DNA of 64,000 nt. Origin: Lachnospiraceae bacterium (GTDB taxonomy: Bacteria; Bacillota; Clostridia; Lachnospirales; Lachnospiraceae). Positions 9,201 through 16,996 of this stretch are shown piece by piece (within the stretch, counting starts at the first letter, position 1; each line of letters opens with the position of its first letter). Both the position numbers and the translations under genes were made by a program. The stretch is from positions 37,645 to 101,644 of the forward strand of contig CAJTEM010000020.1 of the NCBI GenBank assembly GCA_910575255.1. Reading direction: 5' to 3'. Under the pieces are notes generated by a model. The model made no database searches. It was not told the origin of the DNA and saw only the letters and a list, made by a program, of their open reading frames with translations.

Positions 9201-9478
9201 ATGACCATGGGGTGAAGGCGCTCACCGTGCGCAAGCTGGAGCAGGAGTCTCCCAATATCCTGGATCTGATTCTGGGTCATGAGATTGACTTGGTGATTGA
9301 CATTCCACGGCAGGGCGCTGAGCGGAGCCGCGATGGGTTTGTGATCCGCAGAAATGCCATCGAAACGGGAGTCCATGTCCTGACCAGCCTGGATACGGCA
9401 GGAGCGCTGGCAACCAGCCTGGAGAACCGGGCAAAGGAGCTGACACTGATTGACATTGCAGAGGTAAAGAGCCGATAG
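6275..9478 (+). CDS. carB: Carbamoyl-phosphate synthase large subunit
   Basis: CarB makes carbamoyl phosphate from bicarbonate, two ATP and the ammonia delivered by CarA. The 1067-residue length is normal. It shows the two homologous ATP-grasp halves: [21 protein letters not shown] near the start, and [19 protein letters not shown] near residue 550. The glycine-rich ATP loops are GGSGGGIA and GGQGMQI, and each half has a VNPR metal/ATP motif. The last 140 residues are the MGS-like regulatory domain ([13 protein letters not shown]). No truncation is seen. It is coupled to carA and followed 13 nt later by an ABC ATPase. Confidence 0.98.
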   Translation: [1067 protein letters not shown]

Positions 9479-9491
9479 GGAGGAAGATTCC

Positions 9492-10163
9492 ATGCTGGAA
9501 GTAACCAATCTGTGCAAGTCTTACAAATCTCACAGGGTTCTGGATGATATATCGCTGACCGCAGGGCCGGGAGAATGCGTGGGGATTGTGGGAAGCAATG
9601 GGTGCGGAAAAACAACACTTTTGTCAATTCTGGCAGGAGCAGTCCGGGCAGACCGGGGAAGCATCTGCTTTCATGGACGGGAAGCAGTGGGGCATGCGAA
9701 AGTGTTTTATGAGGAGGCAGCCTACGTGCCTCAGGAAAACCCTCTGATCGGGGAGCTGACAGTGAAGGACAACCTGTCCTTGTGGTATCGGGGCAGCCGG
9801 ATGCGGATGGAGGAGGATCTGCAGTCCGGCGCAGCCGCCATGCTTGGAATCCGGGAAATGCTGAAAAAGCCGGTGTCCACGCTGTCCGGCGGGATGAAAA
9901 AGAGGCTGAGCATTGCCTGTGCCCTGTCGAACCACGCCTCTGTGCTGATCATGGACGAACCGGGAGCCGCGCTGGATCTGGAATGCAAGGCGGATATCCG
10001 CAGATATCTCGGAGAATACAAAAAGAATGGGGGGACGATCCTTCTGACCTCCCATGAGCTTCCTGAGCTTTCCCTGTGCACAACGATGTATGTACTGAAA
10101 GACGGGAGGCTGCGCCGGGTGGAGACCGGGCTGGGAGAGGAAGAGATGATTGCGGCGTTTTAG
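9492..10163 (+). CDS. ABC transporter ATP-binding protein
   Basis: A 223-residue single ABC domain with Walker A (GSNGCGKTT, about residues 35-43), Q-loop (VPQENP), signature LSGGMKKRLSIA, Walker B VLIMDEP and H-loop TSHE. The size and the signature resemble ATPases of ABC-2 type exporters. It starts 13 nt after carB with GGGAGGAAG upstream and is probably co-transcribed with carAB. No permease is adjacent, but two ABC-2-like permeases without an ATPase follow at 12922-15382, beyond a pair of palindromic repeats and a zinc-ribbon protein. I infer that these make one exporter. The substrate is unknown. Confidence 0.88.
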   Translation: MLEVTNLCKSYKSHRVLDDISLTAGPGECVGIVGSNGCGKTTLLSILAGAVRADRGSICFHGREAVGHAKVFYEEAAYVPQENPLIGELTVKDNLSLWYRGSRMRMEEDLQSGAAAMLGIREMLKKPVSTLSGGMKKRLSIACALSNHASVLIMDEPGAALDLECKADIRRYLGEYKKNGGTILLTSHELPELSLCTTMYVLKDGRLRRVETGLGEEEMIAAF

Positions 10164-10202
10164 AGGTGCTTTACTCTGTGCTTTCTTGGGGAATGGGGTT
10201 CC

Positions 10203-10420
10203 GGGGGGGGGGGGGGGGCAGTCTGTCGGGGATTTTTTCCGGTTTCGGGGTTAAGAGGCCCTAAAGTTTCTGAATTTTGCTAAAAGCAAAACGAAAATAC
10301 CCAAACTCGCTGCGCTCAGACAGTGGGTATTTTCGTTTTAACGCAAAATCCAGAAACTTAAGGGCCTCTAAACCCCTGCAAAGTCAAAAATCCCCGACAG
10401 ACTGCCCCGGCCCCCTCCCT
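10203..10420 (+). repeat. Large intergenic palindrome, copy 1 (type B)
   Basis: A long imperfect inverted repeat centred on the shared loop AACTCGCTGCGCTCAGACAG (plus orientation). The outer arm CAGTCTGTCGGGGATTTTT pairs exactly with the right edge. Inside it are the family internal motifs GGTTTCGGGG opposite CCCCTGCAAAG, and TTTTGCTAAAAGC opposite AACGCAAAA. The middle helix differs from other copies but is still complementary (CCTAAAGTTTCTG with CAGAAACTTAAGG). A run of 16 G at 10203-10218 forms the left edge. The region 10164-10936 holds no gene; it contains this copy and copy 2. Confidence 0.85.
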
Positions 10421-10504
10421 TCCTCCAGGGCTGAGCACTACCGATGGCCTCTTATTTGAAGCTGTCATGTGATTGTCAGTAGTCTGGGAAAAGGGGATAT
10501 TCAG

Positions 10505-10746
10505 CCTGGGAATCAGGGGAGAACCGCAGCCGGAAATGGTCTGCGGATTTTGACTTTGCAGAGATTTAGAAGTCCTTAGATTTCTGAGTTTTGCGTTGAA
10601 ACGGAAATCCACACTGTTTGAGCGCAGCGAGTTTGTGGATTTCCGTTTCGCTTTTAGCAAAAATCAGAAATTTTAGGAATTCTTAATCTCGAAACCGGAA
10701 AAATCCGCAGACCATTTCCGGCTGCGGTTCTCCCCTGATTCCCAGG
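10505..10746 (-). repeat. Large intergenic palindrome, copy 2 (type B)
   Basis: Perfect 47-bp outer arms (10505-10551 and 10700-10746) enclose the conserved asymmetric middle and a short inner stem around the loop, which here reads in minus orientation (TTTGAGCGCAGCGAGTTTG). It is flanked by GGATATTCAG and GCGTACCCTT, the family's edges. It faces copy 1 across 84 bp. Confidence 0.88.
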
Positions 10747-10936
10747 CGTACCCTTTGGGATAGCTTTTTTGACTGGCACTGGCCGTGAAAAGTATCCTTT
10801 CAGGGAACTTGTAAGGATGCCGGAAAAAAATGCAATGGTAAAATGGGAAAAAGTATAGTATAATGGGCTTTATGCTAGTCGGAAGAAAATACCATGGGCC
10901 AGAGAGTGCGGCAACAGGCAGACGGGAGGAAAGATT

Positions 10937-12901
10937 ATGAAGTGCAGCTATTGTGGAAATGAATTACAGGAGCAGGATTTGGTATGCTCTTTTTGCGGAA
11001 AGCCGGTGGAGGAATCCAAAGAGGCAGAGGAAGGCAAAGAGAGTCTGACAGAGGAGAAGGCGGAAGGAACGGCTGAGTCTAAGGAAGATGCCAGTGATGA
11101 AGAGAAGAAAACTATTGTGGAAGAAGCCGGAGTGGAGAAAGCCGATGCAGGCTCTGACTGGCAGAGTCCGGGGGAGAAAGAGCCGGAGGGAGGAGATCCT
11201 GGGACAGCTTCTGTGGGAGAGGCGTCTTTGGAACCGCCGAAAAAGAAGAACGGCGCAAAGCTTGCCGTGATTGCGGCGGCAGCTGCGGCTGTGGTGGGAA
11301 TCGGAGCTTTTGCGGCCGTGAAGATGATGGAAAAGGATCCGAAGGAGGTTGTCATTGCGGCCTTTGAGAACATCTATACAGAAGACCAGGTGGATCCGTT
11401 AGAGGAGCTGTTCGGGCTGTCAGAGTTTGGGCAGTATACAGCGGCTGACAGCCAGCAGGTAACGACAGAGCTGGTACTGGAGAACTGCTCCGAGGAGGCT
11501 GTCAACCGGCTGGCCGGCGGTGGGATCCGCACGGATGTCCGCTTTGACAATGAGAATCAGAAGGGTTCTTTGGATCTGGCAATCTTATTTAACAATATGG
11601 ATTTGGCGAAATTGAATCTCTATTATGGGGATCGGATGATCATGGCCGCGGTTCCGGAGCTGAGCAGTAAGGTGTTTACGCTGGATGTGGGAGAAGGGCT
11701 GGCGGACCGTCTGAAGAATTCTCCGACACTGGGGCCGGTTCTGGAGGATTCCGATGTCGATGTGGAGGAGCTGGCGGACTTTTATGAGGAGTATATGGCC
11801 TGGATCCAGGCAAAGCTGGAGGATGGGACCTCTTCGGATCCTTACGGACTGAAGGATGTGTGGAAGCGTTATCAGGAAGGCAGTCAGGCGCAGGAGAATT
11901 TTAAGGCGGCCCTGACCGTGGAAAAGGCCGGGAAGGGGAACTTCCAGATGGATGGCAAGGAGGTATCCTGCAAGGGATACCAGGTGCATGTGAGTAAGGA
12001 TTCTCTGATTTCGTTTCTGCGGACCTCGGCAGACTTCTTTCTGGAGGATGAAGAACTGAAGGAGAATTTCCTGGAAAATCTGCGGATCAGCCTGCGTCTG
12101 ACCGAGATTATCGGCGGTACGGATGCCACAGAGGCTTTGGGCGGTCTGTCTGCAGAGGAGCAGCTTAACGAGGGCTATGAGCAGGTAAGACAGTCCGTGG
12201 ATGAAGCTATTGACACCCTGGACGAGGCTCTGGGGGATGTTGAGATGCTGGTACATGTGGATCCGAAAGGGCGTCTGGCTTCTGTGGAGGGAAATACTTC
12301 TGTGAAGGCCAGAGGAGAGGTCATAGCTGTGGACTTCTCTCTGGCGCTGCAGGGCGGAAGCTACCTGACCCAGAATGCGCAGGCCAAGGTGGTGCTTGCC
12401 GGGGACGGAGAGAATTTCACTATGGAGCTGCTGAAGCAGGGAACCTATGACCAGAAGAGCCTGACCGGAGATATTGCCCTGGATTTGTACGGAGATGGTG
12501 ACGGGGAACATATAGGACTGATGTTTGGCGGCACGTATGATGCAGAGAGCGGGGACTTTTCCCTGCGGGCAGAGGGATCATCGGCTGAGGAGAAGGTACT
12601 GGGACTGTCAGCAGCGGGGGTTGTCAGTGAGTTGGAGAAAGGTTCTGTCCTGCATGTGGATATGGATGAGATCCGGGTGGATGTACCGAGCTCGGAAGTT
12701 CTTAATATCGCAACCGGGGATGTCTACGTCACATTCAGCGGGGAATATGACCTGCGGCCGCTTTCCGGTGAGGTAACGGAACCTGAGGGTGAGAAGCTGG
12801 ATATCGTGGCGGCCACTGAGGAAGACTGGCAACAGGTTATGATGGAAGCCTATCTGGGAATTATGGATATTGCCAGCCAGCTGGGTTCGGTGATGAATTA
12901 A
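10937..12901 (+). CDS. Zinc-ribbon, single-pass membrane protein with large extracellular domain
   Basis: The 654-residue protein begins with a double-CxxC zinc ribbon (CSYCGNELQEQDLVCSFCGK). An acidic, Glu/Ser/Lys-rich linker to about residue 105 follows, then one membrane segment (about residues 110-130, KLAVIAAAAAAVVGIGAFAAV) and a roughly 520-residue domain predicted to be outside the cell. This architecture is common in Lachnospiraceae and has no assigned activity that I know of. The start ATG has GGGAGGAAAG upstream. It ends 20 nt before two ABC permeases, so it may be an accessory or sensor of that exporter, but that is inference from position. Confidence 0.75.
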   Translation: MKCSYCGNELQEQDLVCSFCGKPVEESKEAEEGKESLTEEKAEGTAESKEDASDEEKKTIVEEAGVEKADAGSDWQSPGEKEPEGGDPGTASVGEASLEPPKKKNGAKLAVIAAAAAAVVGIGAFAAVKMMEKDPKEVVIAAFENIYTEDQVDPLEELFGLSEFGQYTAADSQQVTTELVLENCSEEAVNRLAGGGIRTDVRFDNENQKGSLDLAILFNNMDLAKLNLYYGDRMIMAAVPELSSKVFTLDVGEGLADRLKNSPTLGPVLEDSDVDVEELADFYEEYMAWIQAKLEDGTSSDPYGLKDVWKRYQEGSQAQENFKAALTVEKAGKGNFQMDGKEVSCKGYQVHVSKDSLISFLRTSADFFLEDEELKENFLENLRISLRLTEIIGGTDATEALGGLSAEEQLNEGYEQVRQSVDEAIDTLDEALGDVEMLVHVDPKGRLASVEGNTSVKARGEVIAVDFSLALQGGSYLTQNAQAKVVLAGDGENFTMELLKQGTYDQKSLTGDIALDLYGDGDGEHIGLMFGGTYDAESGDFSLRAEGSSAEEKVLGLSAAGVVSELEKGSVLHVDMDEIRVDVPSSEVLNIATGDVYVTFSGEYDLRPLSGEVTEPEGEKLDIVAATEEDWQQVMMEAYLGIMDIASQLGSVMN

Positions 12902-12921
12902 AGAAATCGGGGAACAGGGAT

Positions 12922-14229
12922 ATGTCGGTGTATCTGGTTTACTGGAAGCTGGAACTGAAAAGAGCATACCAGAGATTCCCACAGATGCTTGCGGGGGCAA
13001 TCGCACTGCTGTTTCTGGCAGGGGCGATTGCCCTTTTGGCAGGGCGTGCTTTGTATGGGGATGCGGCGGTAAGCCGGGTAACAGTCGGGGTGACGGTACC
13101 CGGGGATGCATTGTCCAGACAGATGGTTTCCATGATCAGCTCTCTGGACAGCGTGAAGAGCTTATGTGATTTTCAGTATCTGGAACGGGAAGAATGTCTT
13201 AAGGGACTGCAGGATGGCCGTCTGAATGCGGTAATGGATCTGCCGGAGGGTCTGATTCAGGGGATCATGGAGGGGAGCAATCCTCCTGTAAGGGTTCTGC
13301 TGCCAAAGGATGCCTGGTTAGAAAGCCGGATCTTTAAAGAACTGACAGAGGCCGGAGCCGGGACCCTGGGAGCGTCCCAGGCGGGAATCTATGCGGGAAA
13401 TGAGCTCTGCCTGCAATATGGCCTAGAGAGTGCGATTCCGAAGCTGGAGCAGGATTTGAATCAGATCTATCTGTCCTACAGTCTGCCGCGGGAGGATTAT
13501 TTCCGTCACCTGCGGGTCAGTGCCACAGGGGATGTCGGGGTGCCGGTTTTCTACGGAATCAGTGCCTATGTCTTGCTTTTGCTGTTGCTTGCGATCCCGG
13601 TATCCGGGTATCTTTTGCCGTTTACTCCGGTCATGCGGCAGAAGCTGACACTGGCAGGAGCAGGAAATGCAGGCCGGGCCTGGGGCAGGATCGCGGGCCT
13701 GGGAAGCCTTTTCTTTGTGATGACGTTTTTGATGGGGGCGTTGATACAGGGATTGTGCCTTCTGTGGGATATATTGCCGGGGGAGCATTTCTCAGAGCTG
13801 TCCGAATTGCTGGGGACAGGGAAGGCGGCAAAGCTGTGCGAAATACAGACGACTGCCAGAGGAAGCGATATGGGCTTTGGCGCGGTTCTGTCATGGGCAG
13901 CCTCTGCGCTGACACTGCTTCTGGTATGTCTGGCGGCAGCTGCTCTGGCGGCACTGATTTACCAGGCAGCAGGATCCCTTCTGGGCGGAATTATGCTGCT
14001 GTTTCTGACCGTGACGGCACAACATTTTCTGGCAGGAGGATTCCTGCCGGCGGTCTTTCTGCCGAAGACCCTGCAGCAGCTGGCGCCGGGGATGCCTTCA
14101 GCGGTTCTGATGGCAGGGGTGCAGATGGCACTGACAAAGGTATGGTCCCTGGCTGTAGTCGGAAGGCTGCTGGCATTGCTGCTTGTGTGTTTCCTGCTGA
14201 CCGTGTTGTTTGAGAGGCGGGAAAGGTAA
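12922..14229 (+). CDS. ABC-2 type permease protein
   Basis: A 435-residue membrane protein with one N-terminal segment (about residues 22-43), a soluble domain of about 165 residues, and five or six further segments from about residue 210 to the end. This is the layout of ABC2_membrane_3-type exporter permeases. The next gene has the same layout, so the two probably form a heterodimer. No ATPase is encoded between them; the best candidate partner is the ABC ATPase at 9492. The ribosome binding site (GGGGAACAGG) is modest. Confidence 0.78.
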   Translation: MSVYLVYWKLELKRAYQRFPQMLAGAIALLFLAGAIALLAGRALYGDAAVSRVTVGVTVPGDALSRQMVSMISSLDSVKSLCDFQYLEREECLKGLQDGRLNAVMDLPEGLIQGIMEGSNPPVRVLLPKDAWLESRIFKELTEAGAGTLGASQAGIYAGNELCLQYGLESAIPKLEQDLNQIYLSYSLPREDYFRHLRVSATGDVGVPVFYGISAYVLLLLLLAIPVSGYLLPFTPVMRQKLTLAGAGNAGRAWGRIAGLGSLFFVMTFLMGALIQGLCLLWDILPGEHFSELSELLGTGKAAKLCEIQTTARGSDMGFGAVLSWAASALTLLLVCLAAAALAALIYQAAGSLLGGIMLLFLTVTAQHFLAGGFLPAVFLPKTLQQLAPGMPSAVLMAGVQMALTKVWSLAVVGRLLALLLVCFLLTVLFERRER

Positions 14230-14246
14230 TCAGAAGGAGGAGAAAA

Positions 14247-14279
14247 ATGGCGAATGGCAAAGGAGATGGAGGATTGTGA
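14247..14279 (+). CDS. Ten-codon coupling ORF between two permease genes
   Basis: ATG at 14247 is preceded by a very strong AAGGAGGAG and encodes only MANGKGDGGL. Its TGA stop overlaps the GTG start of the next permease (GTGA at 14276-14279). The best ribosome binding site in this gap therefore serves a decapeptide, and the downstream permease would be translated by re-initiation. Expression is inferred, not shown. Confidence 0.4.
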   Translation: MANGKGDGGL

Positions 14280-15382
14280 GCAGAATCGGAATCTGGTTTT
14301 TTCTGTCTTGTAAGCGATATCTGCACCGGTGGTCGTTTCTGCTGATTCTTCTTTTACTCCCGCTGGGAACCTTTCTGATCCGGGAGTCTCAGAAAGAGGA
14401 AGCGGCAGAGATCCGGATTGCGGTATGCGTGAAACAGGAGGATGCCTTTCGGGCAGGCTCCGAAGAGGAAAACGCAAAGGAAGGGTTTGAAAAGCAGCTT
14501 TTGGAGGCACTGATAAGCAGGAAGCCGGAGGAGGGACTGTTTCATTTTTATCGCTGTGAGAATGAGCAGCAGGTGAGGGATGAGGTGGCATCCCGGAGGG
14601 CAGAGTGCGGATATGTGATCCCGGCAGACTTAAAAAAGCAGCTTGACCGCAAAAAATTCAAACGGTGCATCCGGGTTTATTCCGCCCCCTCCACCATCGC
14701 GGCACAGCTGTCCTCGGAAGTGGTCTTTGCTGCGATGATTGAGCTCTATGACCGGGAGCTGTTTGAGAAATACATGACGGAAATGCTGGATACGGCGGAA
14801 ACCGGGGAAAAAGATAATAGCGGCGGGATCCTGGAAGCTTATGACAGATGGAAAGAGAATGGAAGTACCTTTCATTTTACCTATGAATCCGTTGATTGGC
14901 AGGGACAGACAGACGAAGAACTGCCCGCGGCGTCCGTCTTTCCGGTACGGGGTATCGTGGCAGTCTATCTGTTTGTGGTTGGCCTTTACAGTGCCGCGAT
15001 CAGCCTGGCAGATGAAAGAAAGCATCTGTTTCTGGCAATCCCCTATGGCAGCCGGACCGGGTGCCGCCTGGCAGCAATGGCAGCTCCGGTCTTTCTGGCA
15101 GGAATCTCCGGCCTGGCGGCGCTTGTGACCGGGAATACCGGCTGGCGGGGAATCTGCGAGCTTACGGCATTGGCTGGCTACGGCGCCGCAGTGGTAATAT
15201 TTTCCTGGGCAGTGCGTCTGATCTGCCGGCGGGAAGCGCTGATCTGCTGCCTGATTCCTTTTTTCCTTGTGGGCAGCCTGGTATTTTGTCCGGTATTTTT
15301 AGATATCGGAAAATACATTCCGGAATTCCGGATTCTGGGAAAATTCTTCCTGCCGGGGTATTATCTGAAGCTTTTTGGATGA
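14276..15382 (+). CDS. ABC-2 type permease protein
   Basis: A 368-residue membrane protein with an N-terminal segment (about residues 20-38, FLLILLLLPLGTFL), a soluble domain of about 190 residues, and five C-terminal segments. It is the likely partner of the permease at 12922. I chose GTG 14276, which overlaps the stop of the decapeptide ORF at 14247; an in-frame TTG at 14210 lies inside the previous gene and lacks a ribosome binding site. The gene is followed directly by a palindromic repeat that probably ends the transcript. Confidence 0.75.
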   Translation: MSRIGIWFFLSCKRYLHRWSFLLILLLLPLGTFLIRESQKEEAAEIRIAVCVKQEDAFRAGSEEENAKEGFEKQLLEALISRKPEEGLFHFYRCENEQQVRDEVASRRAECGYVIPADLKKQLDRKKFKRCIRVYSAPSTIAAQLSSEVVFAAMIELYDRELFEKYMTEMLDTAETGEKDNSGGILEAYDRWKENGSTFHFTYESVDWQGQTDEELPAASVFPVRGIVAVYLFVVGLYSAAISLADERKHLFLAIPYGSRTGCRLAAMAAPVFLAGISGLAALVTGNTGWRGICELTALAGYGAAVVIFSWAVRLICRREALICCLIPFFLVGSLVFCPVFLDIGKYIPEFRILGKFFLPGYYLKLFG

Positions 15383-15396
15383 GGAAGGCGATCCAA

Positions 15397-15676
15397 GAGG
15401 TACGCCTTGGAATAAGGGGGAGTGCGGCGGCTCTCAGCTCTGGAAAAAAGGTTCCCCGGATTGCGTTTGCAGGATGCCTAGAAACTCTTAGCTCGCAGGA
15501 ATCTGCGTCAGGAGCAAAAATGCAGCTGTCTGAGCGCAGCGAGTTCTGCATTTTTGCTCCTGCCTTTAGCAGATTCCTGCAAGCTTAGAGTTTCTGCATC
15601 CGAAACCCGAGATCCGGGGAACCTTTTTTCCAGAGCTGAGAGCCGCCGCGCTCCCCCTTTTCCATGGCGTACCTTC
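15397..15676 (-). repeat. Large intergenic palindrome, copy 3 (type A core with type B edges)
   Basis: The core is the reverse complement of the type A copies at 25503 and 38515 (loop CTGTCTGAGCGCAGCGAGTT, arms GGTTCCCCGGA and TCCGGGGAACC). Unlike those, both outer edges carry the type B flank: GGTACGCCTTGG on the left and CCATGGCGTACC on the right. The arms between 15414 and 15661 include a 13-bp GC-rich extension (GCGGCGGCTCTCA). It fills the gap between the permease operon and the antiporter operon. Confidence 0.85.
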
Positions 15677-15717
15677 TGAAAATACTTCAGCGAGGCATAA
15701 ATTAACAGGATAGTAAC

Positions 15718-15746
15718 TTGTATTTCCCAGGAAACGGAGTTATAAT
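15718..15746 (+). promoter_or_regulatory. SigA-type promoter of the antiporter operon
   Basis: TTGTAT (15718-15723) and a perfect TATAAT (15741-15746) have 17-nt spacing. An upstream ATG at 15745 overlaps the -10 box, which rules it out as the start of the first gene. Confidence 0.8.
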
Positions 15747-15771
15747 GTTTGGGAAAAAGGGGGACAGGCTC

Positions 15772-16251
15772 ATGTTTTTTGTGATATTTGCAGTGTGGCT
15801 GATTCTGAATGGCAAGATAACGGCAGAGATTTGCTTCTTCGGCATCGGAATATCAGCGGCGCTGCTTTTTTTTATGTGCCGTTTTATGGAATACAGCCTG
15901 AAAAAAGAGCTGCTGCTGTTTTATCTGACACCGCTTCTGGTCCGCTATTTCTGGGTGCTTGTGAAAGAGATTGTCAAGGCAAATATCTGCGTATTGCGGA
16001 TCATTCTCTCACCGGAGCTGCAGCCGGAGCCGGCGTTTGTGTACTTTACTACCAGGCTAAGGAGCGGCATGGCGAAGCTTTTGCTGGCGAATTCTATTAC
16101 CCTGACTCCGGGAACCATTACCATATCCGTAGAGAATGACCGTTTCTGCGTGCATTGCCTGGACAAGGAGCTGGCAGAGGGGATGGAGGAATCCGTGTTC
16201 GTGGATCTTCTGGAAGAGATGGAGGCAAAGGAGGCACAATGGAACTGCTGA
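15772..16251 (+). CDS. mnhE: Mrp/Mnh antiporter subunit E (MbhA-like)
   Basis: A 159-residue MrpE-family protein with two or three N-terminal membrane segments, the family stretch YFWVLVKEIVKANICVLRIIL, and a C-terminal soluble domain containing LLANSITLTPGTITI. In Mrp complexes this small subunit is needed for assembly of the Na+/H+ antiporter. ATG 15772 follows AAGGGGGACAGG; earlier in-frame starts lie in or before the promoter. It is the first of ten overlapping genes and overlaps the next by 13 nt. Confidence 0.9.
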   Translation: MFFVIFAVWLILNGKITAEICFFGIGISAALLFFMCRFMEYSLKKELLLFYLTPLLVRYFWVLVKEIVKANICVLRIILSPELQPEPAFVYFTTRLRSGMAKLLLANSITLTPGTITISVENDRFCVHCLDKELAEGMEESVFVDLLEEMEAKEAQWNC

Positions 16252-16643
16252 ATAAAGGTTGTGACTGGCTGCTGACCAGTGCGGTGATTGTACTGGCTGT
16301 GCTGATCATTGTGAGTCTGATACGTTCCGTGCGGGGGCCGCGGATTGCGGATCGGATCATTGCCGTCAATATGATCGGAACCATGGTGATCCTGATCCTT
16401 GCCATTTTGTCCGTGTATCTGGAGGAAAGCTACCTGGTGGATGTGTGCCTGATCTATGCGATGATCAGTTTTCTGGGCGTGGTGGTGCTCTGCAAAGTGT
16501 ATACCGGGGTATATCTGCAGAAAAAGCAGATGCAGGCAGACCTAAACGCAGTAGAGGATAACTTGAGAAGACAGGAAAAACGCGATGACATGGCAGGCAG
16601 CGCGGCGCGTGCCGAAACGTTGAAAAAGGAGGAGCGCTTGTGA
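16239..16643 (+). CDS. mnhF: Mrp/Mnh antiporter subunit F (MbhB-like)
   Basis: This 134-residue protein has three membrane segments typical of MrpF, with the family motif SVRGPRIADRIIAVNMIG between the first two. ATG 16239 is preceded by AAGGAGGCACA. A charged C-terminal tail of about 40 residues extends beyond the usual MrpF length of about 90. Its stop overlaps the GTG start of the next gene, as expected in a tightly coupled operon. Confidence 0.92.
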   Translation: MELLNKGCDWLLTSAVIVLAVLIIVSLIRSVRGPRIADRIIAVNMIGTMVILILAILSVYLEESYLVDVCLIYAMISFLGVVVLCKVYTGVYLQKKQMQADLNAVEDNLRRQEKRDDMAGSAARAETLKKEERL

Positions 16644-16996
16644 CTGGGGAATGGATACGTTTTGTGGCGGCGGCAGGTCTTTTGGTTCTGGGATTGATTT
16701 TTGAGATTCTGGCAGTGTTCGGGGTGAACCGTTTTCATCGGGCGCTGAACCGGATGCATGCGGCGGCTATGGGAGATACGCTGGGAATTCTGTTTGTACT
16801 GCTGGGGCTGATGGTGCTTCGGGGATTTTCCATGGATTCCCTGAAGCTGCTGACAGTGGTGGCATTTTTCTGGATTGCGTCGCCGGTGTCAGGTCATATG
16901 ATCAGCCGATTGGAGGCGATGACGGATGAAAAGCTGGGCGAGATTATCGTGATTCACAGGGAAAACGAAGAGCCGGAATCCAAAGGAAAGGAATGA
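16640..16996 (+). CDS. mnhG: Mrp/Mnh antiporter subunit G (MbhC-like)
   Basis: The 118-residue MrpG-family subunit has three membrane segments and the conserved stretch GVNRFHRALNRMHAAAMGDTLG. It starts at GTG 16640 with AAAAAGGAGGAGC upstream and overlaps mnhF by 4 nt. A short acidic tail follows the last segment. MrpE, F and G together form the small-subunit side of Mrp-type antiporters. Confidence 0.92.
   Translation: MTGEWIRFVAAAGLLVLGLIFEILAVFGVNRFHRALNRMHAAAMGDTLGILFVLLGLMVLRGFSMDSLKLLTVVAFFWIASPVSGHMISRLEAMTDEKLGEIIVIHRENEEPESKGKE

Noticed and set aside
10277..10660. Short ORFs such as MLKAKRKYPNSLRS... that recur in several palindromes (also near 38670-38939 and 52906-53133)
   Set aside because: They lie entirely inside the palindromic arms, occur on either strand as the arms allow, and have no ribosome binding sites. 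Their similarity reflects the repeat, not a protein family.
14210..14275. TTG 14210 as start of the second permease
   Set aside because: It lies inside the preceding gene without a ribosome binding site and adds a highly charged N-terminus; GTG 14276 coupled to the decapeptide stop fits better.
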